A stretch of 64,000 nucleotides of DNA from an uncultured Bacteroidales bacterium (GCA_902776435.1 CACYQB010000002.1:1-64000); one strand, 5' to 3'. Counted from the first letter of the stretch, positions 15,897 to 24,217 are shown. The notes: generated by a model from the sequence alone, not told the origin. Translations and numbers: made by a program.

Positions 15897-16724
15897 TTAA
15901 ACTGATTTTACGGTGTCGCCTAGGGTAACTTGTTGTTGTTTGTAGAGCAGGCCGAGGGCTTTCTTGAAGTCTTTCTTGCTGCAGTTGAAGGCGTCCATGA
16001 TGTCCTGCGGGTCGCTCTTGTCGGTAAGGTTCATTTCACCACCGTGGGCCTTGAGGTAGTCGAGGATGCGGTCAGCAAGGTCATCGACGCGCATTTTCTC
16101 GATTTTGGCGAGGGTGACATCGACCTTGCCGTCAGGACGCACCTGCTTGACAAAGGCGGTCAACCGGTCGCCAATGTTCACATTCTGGTAAATCTCGTTC
16201 TGGTAGATTTGTCCCCAATGCTCATTGTTGATGATGACTCGGTAGCCCAGGTCGCTGCGCTGCGTCACCAGCACCTCCACTTTCTCGCGGTGATAATAGT
16301 CAGGTTCGGTATGGTTGAGGAATTTGGCGAGCTTGGCACTGGCGACGATGCGATGGCTGGCCTCGTCGAGATAAACGCGCACGATGTAGCTGCGGCCCAC
16401 CTTCATGTCAACGCGTTGTTCGCTGAAGGGTACCAACAGGTCTTTGGCGACCAGCCCCCAATCGAGGAAAGCTCCCACTTTGTTGACCGCCTTCACGCGC
16501 ATGAGGGCAAAATCGCCCACCACGGCTTTAGGCTCCTCGGTGGTAGCAACGGGACGGTTCTCACTGTCGTTATAGACAAACACGCGGATAGTATCACCCA
16601 CCTTCATGTCAGGGGTGAGATAACGCTTGGGCAAGAGCACCTCGTGGGTGTCATCATCGATGAGGTAGGCACCGAAATCTACCGTTCGGTTAATGCGTAG
16701 CTCGTTATATTCTCCGATTTTCAT
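15897..16724 (-). CDS. S1-domain RNA-binding protein (CvfB-like)
   Basis: 275 aa. Tandem S1-like OB-fold domains (ATG start MKIGEYNEL; segment FALMRVKAVNKVGAFLDWGL is a clear S1 motif at about 92-111) followed by a C-terminal winged-helix region (ILDYLKAHGGEMNLTDKSDPQDIM). This matches CvfB/YitL proteins, which bind RNA and influence virulence-factor expression in Staphylococcus; the role in Bacteroidales is unknown. An ATG 63 bases further upstream is in frame, but the homologous start is MKIGEY. A TTG/GAACTTTG promoter-like pair lies at about 16785-16814. Confidence 0.87.
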   Translation of the reverse strand: MKIGEYNELRINRTVDFGAYLIDDDTHEVLLPKRYLTPDMKVGDTIRVFVYNDSENRPVATTEEPKAVVGDFALMRVKAVNKVGAFLDWGLVAKDLLVPFSEQRVDMKVGRSYIVRVYLDEASHRIVASAKLAKFLNHTEPDYYHREKVEVLVTQRSDLGYRVIINNEHWGQIYQNEIYQNVNIGDRLTAFVKQVRPDGKVDVTLAKIEKMRVDDLADRILDYLKAHGGEMNLTDKSDPQDIMDAFNCSKKDFKKALGLLYKQQQVTLGDTVKSV

Positions 16725-16815
16725 ATCGTTTATTTTTGTTCTGACAACAGGACAGCGTTGCCGGTGATGTTTGATATTTTTCTGCAAAGTTCGGCAAAAA
16801 AATCCATTTCACAAC

Positions 16816-16844
16816 TTGGTTTTCGACAAAATATCGTACCTTAG
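16816..16844 (+). promoter_or_regulatory. Promoter of the RsiV-like gene
   Basis: TTG (16816-16818), 18-base spacer and TACCTTAG (16837-16844), a one-step variant of TAnnTTTG, 35 bases before the start codon at 16879. Confidence 0.45.
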
Positions 16845-16878
16845 CGAGATTAAAAACAACTCACTAAGCCTAGAAACG

Positions 16879-17721
16879 ATGAAAACGAAGTACTTTACTT
16901 TATTTATTATATTGTCTCTCACCGCATTACTCTTCTCCTGTTCCAAAACGGGCAAGAGTTCAGGCGGAGATGGCAAGCCTGCTGTGACTGTGAAATCTCA
17001 ACGATTGAATGACAGTTCGTCTTTCATGATGTCCAATGGCGAGCGCTGCACAATCATTGCCGATGCAACAATCGATTATCCGGTGAAAGCTGAAGATGGG
17101 ACCCCAATGGACAGCCTCCAGAAACTGTTTGCCGCCTATGTGCTTGAATCGGGCGACTCGTTGTCGCTGCAGGATGCCATGCGTCAAGTGGTCACCAACA
17201 GCATGCACCAGTATGATTTCATGGTGGAACCCGTCAGCCAGGAGGAACTGGCCGAGGATGAGGGAATGGCCACACTCAAGTATGCCACGAGCACGCGCGT
17301 TACGCCCATGTACAACAAGAATGGGGTGGTGACATTCGAGCGCGTCGATGTGGTGAAGAAAAACGATAAAGTGACTTCAGTGACTCATCGTTACTACAGT
17401 TTTGATGTCAAGACACAGACCTTTATCGACCTGAACCGCCTGTTCCGTGAGGATGCCGTTGCCGACGTCTGCCAACTGCTGAAACAACAGTTGCTCAAGC
17501 AGAACAACGCCACGGGCAACGAGCAATTGAATGATCTGGGCTACTTCAATGTCGAGAACATCTCGGTGACACGCAATTTCTATTTCGACGACAAGGGTGT
17601 GACATGGAGTTATCTGCCCAACGAGTTGGCGGTCGAAGCCGTGGGTGAGCCAAAAATCTTTATCCCTTACGGCGACTTGACTGATTACCTCTGTGATGAC
17701 AGCATCCTCGAAAGACTGTAA
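16879..17721 (+). CDS. RsiV-like lipoprotein (DUF3298 / PdaC-like)
   Basis: 280 aa. Signal peptide with lipobox LLFSC (Cys21). The body shows the pattern of extracytoplasmic DUF4163/DUF3298 proteins: paired beta-rich halves, ...THRYYSFDVKTQTFIDLNRLFRED and ...FYFDDKGVTWSYLPNELAVEA...IPYGDLTDYL. Family members include the lysozyme-sensing anti-sigma RsiV ectodomain. This protein has no cytoplasmic anti-sigma domain, so only the fold can be claimed. ATG at 16879 opens the signal peptide. It is 50 bases upstream of rsmG on the same strand and may be co-transcribed. Confidence 0.78.
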   Translation: MKTKYFTLFIILSLTALLFSCSKTGKSSGGDGKPAVTVKSQRLNDSSSFMMSNGERCTIIADATIDYPVKAEDGTPMDSLQKLFAAYVLESGDSLSLQDAMRQVVTNSMHQYDFMVEPVSQEELAEDEGMATLKYATSTRVTPMYNKNGVVTFERVDVVKKNDKVTSVTHRYYSFDVKTQTFIDLNRLFREDAVADVCQLLKQQLLKQNNATGNEQLNDLGYFNVENISVTRNFYFDDKGVTWSYLPNELAVEAVGEPKIFIPYGDLTDYLCDDSILERL

Positions 17722-17771
17722 AGAGGCTTTAGGTGCACGACTTTATAGGTAATCGAGAAATCAAAGATGAT

Positions 17772-18392
17772 ATGGATTACATATTGAAATATTTCCTGGA
17801 GTTGACTGAAAAACAACGCCAGCAGATGGCGGCTCTGGAAACCCTCTATCCTGAGTGGAATGCCAAGATAAACGTCATTTCACGCAAGGACATCGACAAC
17901 TTGGAGGTGAACCACATTCTTCACTCGCTAGGCATCGTCAAATTCGTCAAGTTCACGCCAGGAACACGGGTGATGGACCTGGGAACGGGTGGGGGACTAC
18001 CCGGCATTCCACTTGCCATCTATTACCCCGATGTGACATTCCATCTTGTGGACCGCATCGGTAAGAAACTGCGGGTGGCCCAAGATATTGCAGAACGCAT
18101 AGGACTTACTAACGTTACCTTCCAGCATGGCGACGTCAAGGAAGTGAAGGGTAAGTTTGACTTCGTAGTGAGCCGTGCCGTGATGGACTTGGGCGACTTG
18201 GTGCCTCTCGTGAAACGCTTTATTGATACTGAGGACCGAAATGCCGTGCCTAATGGCCTGATCTGCCTCAAGGGCGGCGACCTGAGTGGAGAAGTGCAGA
18301 AATACAAGAGCCAGGTGCTTATTGACGAGTTGTCGAGTTATTTTAAAGAAGAATTCTTCAAAACCAAGAAAATCCTCTATCTCCCCCTTTAA
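17772..18392 (+). CDS. rsmG: 16S rRNA (guanine527-N7)-methyltransferase RsmG
   Basis: 206 aa. Methylates N7 of G527 in 16S rRNA with S-adenosylmethionine. WNAKINVISRKDIDNL, the SAM loop VMDLGTGGGLPGIPLAI and VVSRAV are RsmG hallmarks. The frame continues upstream to a GTG at 17733, but ATG at 17772 begins the conserved MDYILKYF segment. Followed 19 bases later by the MBL hydrolase gene. Confidence 0.95.
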   Translation: MDYILKYFLELTEKQRQQMAALETLYPEWNAKINVISRKDIDNLEVNHILHSLGIVKFVKFTPGTRVMDLGTGGGLPGIPLAIYYPDVTFHLVDRIGKKLRVAQDIAERIGLTNVTFQHGDVKEVKGKFDFVVSRAVMDLGDLVPLVKRFIDTEDRNAVPNGLICLKGGDLSGEVQKYKSQVLIDELSSYFKEEFFKTKKILYLPL

Positions 18393-18411
18393 ACTCTAAA
18401 CTTTAAACTGT
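18391..18411. repeat. Short heptamer array AAACTCT/AAACTTT/AAACTGT
   Basis: Three 7-base units fill the whole space between the rsmG stop (ends 18392) and the ATG at 18412, so the array takes the place of a ribosome-binding region. Confidence 0.5.
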
Positions 18412-19050
18412 ATGAACGCTACAATGATGACCGTCAACCCGTTTGGCGAGAATTTATATATCCTGTGGGACGAGATTTCGCATGAGGCTGTGGTCGTTGA
18501 CCCCGGCATGATGCGTGACAGTGAACGTGAAATGGTGACCAAGTTCATTGATGAACACAAGTTGATTGTAAAACACATCCTGTTGACTCATCTGCACATC
18601 GATCACATCACCAGTGCTCGATGGCTGGCCGATGAGACTGGTGCCGACGTGTGCGGCAGTTCCCTGGATGCACCATTAGGCCAGGAACTCCCCGATCAAG
18701 TTGCACATTTCCGCATCAATGTCGAGGTAGATCCCTTGACGGTTGATCGCAACTTGGCTGACGGTGATACTCTTCAAGTGGGTGACGAGATGATTCAGGT
18801 GCTGCACGTCCCTGGCCACAGTCCAGGCGGTCTGGCATTTTATCTGCCTCAAAGCGCGCTGCTCATCAGTGGCGACACTATCTTTAACGGCAGTGTGGGC
18901 CGTACCGACTTGTGGGGTGGCGACATGGCACAGCTGTTGAACAGCATCCGCGAGAAAATCTACACGCTCCCCGACGAAACGGTCATCGCCTCAGGCCACG
19001 GTCCCACAACCACCGTAGCCGACGAAAAACGCTTCAACCCCTTCCTCTAA
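18412..19050 (+). CDS. MBL-fold metallohydrolase (glyoxalase II-like)
   Basis: 212 aa cytoplasmic zinc hydrolase. Metal motif THLHIDH (His60, His62, Asp64, His65), HVPGHSPGG, SGDTIFNGSVGRTD and the closing ASGHGPTT give the full set of ligands. The GHSPGG/GDTLF arrangement is that of the hydroxyacylglutathione hydrolase group. Bacteroidales lack ordinary glutathione metabolism, so the physiological thioester or other substrate is open. Likely translated from the rsmG transcript. Confidence 0.9.
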   Translation: MNATMMTVNPFGENLYILWDEISHEAVVVDPGMMRDSEREMVTKFIDEHKLIVKHILLTHLHIDHITSARWLADETGADVCGSSLDAPLGQELPDQVAHFRINVEVDPLTVDRNLADGDTLQVGDEMIQVLHVPGHSPGGLAFYLPQSALLISGDTIFNGSVGRTDLWGGDMAQLLNSIREKIYTLPDETVIASGHGPTTTVADEKRFNPFL

Positions 19051-19072
19051 CCGAACGAGCAAACATCAATAT

Positions 19073-19238
19073 AAAACGGAACTGTGCCATAATCGGCATC
19101 TGGATTTTTAATCGGCCTAACGGCCGAGAAATTAAGCAAAATTAATTTTTATTTTAATTTTATTAATAATTTTGTTTAATTTCTCGCGCGAAGCGCGATT
19201 CAATTTGCAGCAGATGAATTATGACACAGTTCCGTTTT
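19073..19238. repeat. Nested-palindrome intergenic repeat, copy C (complete)
   Basis: The best-preserved copy. Outer arms: AAAACGGAACTGTGCCATAAT (19073-19093) and ATTATGACACAGTTCCGTTTT (19218-19238), 20 of 21 bases complementary. Extra pairing GCATCTG/CAGATG lies just inside. Inner parts: hairpin CGGCC-taac-GGCCG, AT arm GAGAAATTAAGCAAAATT, AT-rich centre, arm AATTTTGTTTAATTTCTC, hairpin TCGCGC-gaa-GCGCGA. The whole can fold as one long cruciform. It lies between convergent genes and both ends finish in T runs, so it can act as a bidirectional terminator. Confidence 0.8.
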
Positions 19239-19272
19239 TTCCCGTAATATCCGTCTTCTCCGTTATCTACGT

Positions 19273-20130
19273 TTACAAGGCAATGGCAACGCCCAGCATC
19301 CAAGTGTTCTTGATTTCGGGACCGAATCCCTTCTTGAACATGTTACAGGGGCTGTAGCGGCAGTAAATGCCAAAGCGATTATAGGACAGGGCGCCATAGA
19401 CATCAAAGGTCAGCTTGTTCTGCTTGATTCCGCGATAAGACACGTCGTGGTGGGTCTTGTTGACCTTATAATGGGTGTTGCACTTGGCATAAACGTTCCA
19501 GTTCATGGTTCCACCCAGTGTGATGTGGAATTTTTTACCAAAGAACTGCTGGAATTGGAGCGGAAATTGGATGGCCCTGACCGAGAGAACCGATGAACGG
19601 TCAACAGTGCCCTCAGGATAAGAATCGATGCCCACAATGTTGGTCACTTCGTCCATGGTAAAACAGTTGGGGCGCTTGAGCGAGAAACGCTTGTTGTCAT
19701 AGCCCACGCCAATCGAGAATTGCTGCCCATGCAGGGTGTTGTAATTGAGGCTGGCAATGTTAAGGATACCCCAGTTGAAGCTGTTGTTGACCAGATCATA
19801 GGAAGTGCCGAGTCCTGCTCCGAAATATAATCCTGAACAAACGACGCTCCAGTGGTACTCTTTGTTGCTGCTCTTCATGAACGGCAGATTCAGTTCCCAG
19901 TCGGCAGACTGCGAAGTGTGTACTGTGTCGTTTCCCGAGTGTTGCATCTGATAGGTGTAACTATAATCATCATTTTCCTTTGATCCAATCACCTTAACCA
20001 GTGAGCCTGTTGGCGTCTCGGTGATGATGACTTGGTTGGGCTGTTCGATGACGGTCACTGTATCGGGGGCAGCGGCCTGTGCTTGCGCCATGGCAAGCAT
20101 TGTAGCGAATAAAAGTACAATCTTGTTCAT
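19273..20130 (-). CDS. Outer-membrane beta-barrel protein (paralogue of 21708-22469)
   Basis: 285 aa. Signal peptide 1-20 (AQAQAAA), a variable 90-residue region, then alternating amphipathic strands ending in a hydrophobic C-terminal strand (NTWMLGVAIAL). The last 190 residues align by eye with the protein at 21708-22469, for example FGIYCRYSP...FGPEIKNTW against FGIYCRYTP...FGPEIKNIW, and NYNTLHGQ against NYNSLHGQ. It is the last gene of the sigma-factor operon. The function is unknown; a surface or porin-like role regulated by the sigma factor is inference. Confidence 0.82.
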   Translation of the reverse strand: MNKIVLLFATMLAMAQAQAAAPDTVTVIEQPNQVIITETPTGSLVKVIGSKENDDYSYTYQMQHSGNDTVHTSQSADWELNLPFMKSSNKEYHWSVVCSGLYFGAGLGTSYDLVNNSFNWGILNIASLNYNTLHGQQFSIGVGYDNKRFSLKRPNCFTMDEVTNIVGIDSYPEGTVDRSSVLSVRAIQFPLQFQQFFGKKFHITLGGTMNWNVYAKCNTHYKVNKTHHDVSYRGIKQNKLTFDVYGALSYNRFGIYCRYSPCNMFKKGFGPEIKNTWMLGVAIAL

Positions 20131-20153
20131 TTCCTTATGATTTTGTTTAGTGA

Positions 20154-20600
20154 TTATTTACGTATGAGTTTCTTGATTTCCTCTTGGGTGGCAAGCCCTT
20201 CCATATAGATGAGCGTGACGATGTTTTTGGGAGATTTGCGAGCCAGGTTCTGATTCAAGTAGAAGATGTAACGGTTGTCGCGTTTACTCTTTTTCATCGT
20301 GTAGAAGCCGTAGTAGAGTTGCCCGTTACGGTATTCCACTTCTTTGTCAACAGCCTGCGCTCCATCTTTTACAACCAGTCCCTCGACAAGTTCGGCCTGG
20401 TTCTTGTCGGTCACGCTCAGGCTGTGATAGACGGTCAATCCGATTTCGCGGGCCTGAACTCCGGTCACGATAATCTCGGTGGCACCGGATGCTTTCTTGT
20501 ATCGTCCGTCAAACAGGCGGTTGATGTTCAAGCCGGTCTGTGCCATGGCTGCTATTGTGGTGAGCAGGCAGGTCAGGATGATGATAGTGATTCGTTTCAT
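20154..20600 (-). CDS. DUF6108-like exported protein
   Basis: 148 aa with signal peptide 1-20 (cleavage after AMAQ). Compact mixed alpha/beta sequence (LNINRLFDGRYKKASGATEIIVTG..., YYGFYTMKKSKRDNRYIFYLNQNL...). It resembles Bacteroidales DUF6108 proteins, often next to ECF sigma/anti-sigma pairs. ATG at 20600 opens the signal peptide; an earlier in-frame ATG at 20642 would overlap the previous gene and add a polar segment. Role unknown; the same position between anti-sigma and barrel suggests a part in the regulated envelope response. Confidence 0.72.
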   Translation of the reverse strand: MKRITIIILTCLLTTIAAMAQTGLNINRLFDGRYKKASGATEIIVTGVQAREIGLTVYHSLSVTDKNQAELVEGLVVKDGAQAVDKEVEYRNGQLYYGFYTMKKSKRDNRYIFYLNQNLARKSPKNIVTLIYMEGLATQEEIKKLIRK

Positions 20601-20613
20601 ATCAGTTGTTGTT

Positions 20614-21075
20614 TTATTCGTTGTCAAGTTCAAGGGCTTCACCCAGGCTGGAAAGTTGATCAGTCATTGCATTGGCGGCATTGTCCATTTTGCTCAAGTC
20701 ATTGGCAACAAGAGCCATGACCTTATCATTGTCCTGCACAATCTGTCCGTTAACATAGGCAATACACACGTCACTCGGTTGTTGCTGATGCCACAGCGCA
20801 AAAGCACCCACGGCAAGAATGATGGCTATAGACGCCGCGATACCGATAATGCGCTGGCGCATGCCGTGTGTGGCTTGTCGCTGTTGCTGCTCGCTATGAG
20901 CGGCAAAGTAACCCATGACAACACGTGCGTCGTCAATGACCTCACTTTTCCATGGGCATTGGGCGAGTACTTGACGCATCATGTCTTCTTCCTCGATGGT
21001 CGTCATGCCGTCGAAGTATCGCTCGATGAGCTGTTCAAGCTCTTGCTGATTAATAATGTGCAGTAAATCCTTCAT
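20614..21075 (-). CDS. Putative anti-sigma factor, single-pass membrane protein
   Basis: 153 aa. A cytoplasmic N-terminal part (about 1-75; LEQLIERYFDGMTTIEEEDMMRQVLAQ resembles the zinc-finger-like helices of anti-sigma factors but has no HxxxCxxC), one transmembrane helix (about 76-97, IIGIAASIAIILAVGAFALW) and a short periplasmic tail. It starts 3 bases after the ECF sigma gene, the usual place for its inhibitor. The assignment rests mainly on position and topology. Confidence 0.7.
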   Translation of the reverse strand: MKDLLHIINQQELEQLIERYFDGMTTIEEEDMMRQVLAQCPWKSEVIDDARVVMGYFAAHSEQQQRQATHGMRQRIIGIAASIAIILAVGAFALWHQQQPSDVCIAYVNGQIVQDNDKVMALVANDLSKMDNAANAMTDQLSSLGEALELDNE

Positions 21076-21078
21076 GAT

Positions 21079-21579
21079 TTAACTCTCCTTTCTGTTACGG
21101 TAAATTTCGCGCACCCGTTTGCGGGCTCGGCTCAGTTCAACCCTGACCGTGGCGGGTTGCATCCCCAATCGGGCTGCTATGTCGTCAAACTCCATCCCTT
21201 GAATCTCCCTCATGTCGATGATGGCACGCTGGTTGGCTGACAATTCCTTGTCAATGATGGCACGCACCTGCTGATAGACTATTGTGCGGTCCTCATCGGT
21301 GATGGCAGTGATATCGTCTGCGATTTCCTCAACGGGGACATCATTGCGGCGTCTGTTGCGGCGGGCTAAGTCAATGCTCGTATTGCGCACGGCGGTCATT
21401 CCCGCTCCGCTGGCATGGCTGCTGGTGCCATACCGTTCCTTTTGCTGCCACAATTTTACAAAAGCGTCCTGTACCGCATCGGCTGCATCGTCACGATTCC
21501 CCGTGATGCGTCCAGCCAGCGAGAGCATCTGCTCCCGTAGTGTGGTGAATGCAATAGTGATGCGGTCAGGTTGTTTCAT
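21079..21579 (-). CDS. ECF-type RNA polymerase sigma factor
   Basis: 166 aa. Region 2 (ADAVQDAFVKLWQQKER, about 32-48) binds core polymerase and the -10 region; region 4 (ANQRAIIDMREIQGMEFDDIAARLGMQPATVRVELSRARKRVRE, described by its FDDIAARLG and SRARKRVRE ends) is the -35-binding helix-turn-helix. First gene of a four-gene leftward operon with the putative anti-sigma, DUF6108 and a beta-barrel, so it probably controls an envelope regulon including itself. Confidence 0.9.
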   Translation of the reverse strand: MKQPDRITIAFTTLREQMLSLAGRITGNRDDAADAVQDAFVKLWQQKERYGTSSHASGAGMTAVRNTSIDLARRNRRRNDVPVEEIADDITAITDEDRTIVYQQVRAIIDKELSANQRAIIDMREIQGMEFDDIAARLGMQPATVRVELSRARKRVREIYRNRKES

Positions 21580-21643
21580 TATCGAACTGCGTTTCTATTC
21601 AATAAACGTATAACGACATCATTTGTAACAGGAAATGAAAAAA

Positions 21644-21683
21644 AAATAACGAAGCCCCCATTTTCCATGGCGCTTCGTTATTT
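21644..21683 (-). terminator. Intrinsic terminator after the second beta-barrel gene
   Basis: AAATAACGAAGC pairs with GCTTCGTTATTT around a 16-base loop. On the minus strand the stem is followed by a run of T. It lies 25 bases beyond the stop at 21708. Confidence 0.8.
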
Positions 21684-21707
21684 CTGTAAACTTTTTATCT
21701 CTGTCTA

Positions 21708-22469
21708 TTACAGGCCAACGACAATACCCAGTGTCCAGATGTTCTTGATCTCGGGACCAAAGCCGTCCTTGAAGAACTTGCCAGGAGTGTAACGGCAGTA
21801 GATGCCGAACTCGTTCCAGCTGAGGGCGCCCATCACGTCGATGTTCACCTTGTTCTGCTTGAGGCCCTTGAAGTGGGTGTCATAATCAATCTTGTTGAGC
21901 TCATAATGGTTGTCCACGCGAGCAAAGGTGTTCCAGTTGAGGATTCCAGCAACGGTGATGTCAAGTTTCTTGTAAATCTTTTGAGTGAACATCAAGGGGA
22001 ACTGAATAGTCCAGAAGTTAAGGTTTGATGAACGTTTCTTGATATCATCGCTCGACGGGTAGGTGCTTTCAATGACAACGTTATTATTATCACGCACGAG
22101 CATGTTGGGGCGCTTCATGCTGTAAGAGCGGTGGTGAATACCTACACCCAGCGACAGGTTCTGGCCATGCAGGCTATTGTAATTAACGGCTGCAAAGTTA
22201 AGCAAACCGACCTCAAAGCTATTATTGATAACACCATAGTTGTGCTTAACGCCCAGTCCCAGATAGAAACCGTTGGTCGTCACCGACCAGTGCTTGGTCT
22301 TTTTGCTTTCATCCATAAAGGGATGTTGGTAAGCTGATTCGCTATTTTCATCATCGTTAGCGGCAACGGTAACGGGGGCATCACTAGTTGCGACAGCATC
22401 GTCGGGGGTTGCTGCGTTCATTTGTACCATGGCAAGCATGGCAACAAGAATTAAATAAAACTTTTTCAT
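21708..22469 (-). CDS. Outer-membrane beta-barrel protein (paralogue of 19273-20130)
   Basis: 253 aa. Signal peptide 1-19 (MVQMNAA), an acidic linker, then a barrel whose strands match the neighbour at 19273-20130 (NYNSLHGQNLSLGVG, RPNMLVRDNNNVV, FGIYCRYTPGKFF, FGPEIKNIW). It has its own promoter (22508-22515) and terminator, so it is a separate unit divided from the sigma operon. A tandem duplication with divergence of regulation is the simplest reading. Function unknown. Confidence 0.82.
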   Translation of the reverse strand: MKKFYLILVAMLAMVQMNAATPDDAVATSDAPVTVAANDDENSESAYQHPFMDESKKTKHWSVTTNGFYLGLGVKHNYGVINNSFEVGLLNFAAVNYNSLHGQNLSLGVGIHHRSYSMKRPNMLVRDNNNVVIESTYPSSDDIKKRSSNLNFWTIQFPLMFTQKIYKKLDITVAGILNWNTFARVDNHYELNKIDYDTHFKGLKQNKVNIDVMGALSWNEFGIYCRYTPGKFFKDGFGPEIKNIWTLGIVVGL

Positions 22470-22507
22470 TTTTTAATATAAATAATTTGAGTTTAGAATT
22501 TTGGCTG

Positions 22508-22515
22508 CAAAAGTA
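22508..22515 (-). promoter_or_regulatory. -7 box of the second beta-barrel gene
   Basis: Minus-strand TACTTTTG about 40 bases before the start codon at 22469. Confidence 0.5.
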
Positions 22516-22549
22516 CTCTGAATTATTAAAATATGCAAATTTTTAACGA

Positions 22550-23683
22550 TTAAGAATCTGTGTCTATGACCTTGGCAAATCGCACTTGGCTCTTATATAC
22601 AGGGAAATACAATGACAAGATGATGCCGTTCTCGATGGTCGCATAGGTGTCTTCACTGATGGGTTCCATCGTGGCGTCAATCCACATGAGGTCATAATTG
22701 CCGCTGAAGACGGTCTTCTTGATATGTCCCTTCAGCATTCCTGATTGCCATTGTGATTTCTTGACTTGGGCACCATCGATGTAGATGATGTCGTAGCCGT
22801 CGTCGGCACGTACTACTGCCAGCGTGTAACGGCCGCCTAATTTGAGCCAGTCATCCTGCATGTCGCGGTCGAGATATTTCCAGTAGCCTTCAACCGGGTC
22901 GGCACTCTGGGCGAAATACTCGTCAAGGGCTTCACGGGTCCATGTCGTTGAGGTAGCAGCAACCTGTTGCTCGTTCTCGATGGTCAGTACGGCACGCTCA
23001 ATCGACACACTGGCGCCAGGACCTACGAGATATCCAACGCGGACAGTGCCGACAGGTCTCTCGATTTGAGCTTCAAACACGTGCTCGAGTTCATTTTTCC
23101 CAACTGAGACACTCACATGTCGGTCATCCACGTCAACGCTGATGGTGTTGAGTTCGTCCTCCAGCGAGACACCTCGTGTGAGCCGTTTGTTAGCCAGTTC
23201 AGTGACCTCATTGTTCATTCGTTGGATAAGGCTGATTTGCATCGTGCGTTCATCGGTAATGTCATCAAACGGCGTGCTGTTGTCACAACTCAGAACCACG
23301 GCACAATAATTCCCGTTGTCATCGCGGTTGAACACCAAGCCCCACTCAGTGTTGGTAATGATGGTCTTTTGCCCGGTCATCGGGTTCTTGATGGAGCGGG
23401 TTTTACCCTGCTTGTTATTGAGGTTGGCTAGGCGCAGTTGATAGCGGTATGCCGTGCAGGTGATGTTCATGGTGTCAAGGCCCATGGCTGTAGCCATTGT
23501 AGCGTTCTCGTCAACCAAGCGATCTTCCTCGATCGCCTTGTAGCGCCCTTGCATTCTCATGCCCGGGTGAGGAAACAGTCCCCCAAAGTTGTTGCTTATC
23601 GAGTTATAGTAAGACTTACTATAACCTTCTAACCCGATACCCGTTAACAACACAACCAATAATAAAGTATATAACTTCCTCAT
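22550..23683 (-). CDS. Secreted protein of unknown function
   Basis: 377 aa. Signal peptide 1-22, no transmembrane segment afterwards. I do not recognise a named family. Visible are a lectin/LamG-like central region (NTEWGLVFNRDDNGNYCAVVLSC, VSVSVGKNELEHVFEAQ, VGYLVGPGASVSIERAVL) and a C-terminal half beginning DPVEGYWKYLDRDMQDDW, with repeated beta strands (YTLAVVRADDGYDIIYIDGA). The first half could bind carbohydrate, but this is a guess from strand pattern. It lies downstream of rlmH on the same strand, separated by a heptamer array. Confidence 0.7.
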   Translation of the reverse strand: MRKLYTLLLVVLLTGIGLEGYSKSYYNSISNNFGGLFPHPGMRMQGRYKAIEEDRLVDENATMATAMGLDTMNITCTAYRYQLRLANLNNKQGKTRSIKNPMTGQKTIITNTEWGLVFNRDDNGNYCAVVLSCDNSTPFDDITDERTMQISLIQRMNNEVTELANKRLTRGVSLEDELNTISVDVDDRHVSVSVGKNELEHVFEAQIERPVGTVRVGYLVGPGASVSIERAVLTIENEQQVAATSTTWTREALDEYFAQSADPVEGYWKYLDRDMQDDWLKLGGRYTLAVVRADDGYDIIYIDGAQVKKSQWQSGMLKGHIKKTVFSGNYDLMWIDATMEPISEDTYATIENGIILSLYFPVYKSQVRFAKVIDTDS

Positions 23684-23690
23684 CCCAATT

Positions 23691-23739
23691 CTCTAATCAC
23701 TAATCTCTAATCACTAATCACTAATCACTAATCTCTAAT
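23691..23739. repeat. Heptamer array CTCTAAT/CACTAAT, 7 units
   Basis: Seven head-to-tail units, order CTCTAAT, CACTAAT, CTCTAAT, then three CACTAAT and a final CTCTAAT. The unit pair is the same as at 13486-13514. It fills the gap between the rlmH stop and the next leftward start codon. Confidence 0.8.
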
Positions 23740-23743
23740 CTAT

Positions 23744-24217
23744 TTACTCATGATGATACGGCTCGTGGCGCAGAATGGTAAACGCACGGTAGAGTTGTTC
23801 CACGAAAATGAGCCTTACTAACTCGTGTGGAAATGTCATCTTGCTGAGCGAAATCTTCTCGTTGGCGCGGTCATACACCTCAGGAGAGAACCCGTAAGGG
23901 CCTCCTACGACAAAGACCAACCGCTTGCTGCCACTCGCCATGCGCCGCTCGAGCCACTGGCTGTAATCCATCGAGGTGCGCTCGGTGCCGTGCTCGTCAA
24001 GCAACACCACATAGTCGCTGGTCTCGAGCGCACCGAGTAATTGTTTGCCCTCGGCGGTCTTCTGTTGGGCCTCGCTCATGTTGCGGGTGCCTTTCACATC
24101 TCCGATATATTGGATATTGAACGGCACATAGTGTTGCAACCGTTTCACATATTCATCGATGCCTTGCCTGACAAATCCGACCTCTGTCTTGCCGATTACG
24201 GCGAGTGTAATCTTCAT
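23744..24217 (-). CDS. rlmH: 23S rRNA (pseudouridine1915-N3)-methyltransferase RlmH
   Basis: 157 aa SPOUT methyltransferase that modifies pseudouridine 1915 of 23S rRNA in assembled ribosomes. The knot region LVFVVGGPYGFSPEV and the C-terminal SLSKMTFPHELVRLIFVEQLYRA...PYHHE are signature sequences. ATG at 24217 starts the conserved MKITLAVIG; an upstream ATG at 24259 lies in the promoter zone and was rejected. Confidence 0.96.
   Translation of the reverse strand: MKITLAVIGKTEVGFVRQGIDEYVKRLQHYVPFNIQYIGDVKGTRNMSEAQQKTAEGKQLLGALETSDYVVLLDEHGTERTSMDYSQWLERRMASGSKRLVFVVGGPYGFSPEVYDRANEKISLSKMTFPHELVRLIFVEQLYRAFTILRHEPYHHE

Noticed and set aside
23691-23739. Possible CRISPR array
   Set aside because: Units are 7 bases, contiguous and without spacers. 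No cas genes occur in the window. The same holds for the other heptamer arrays.
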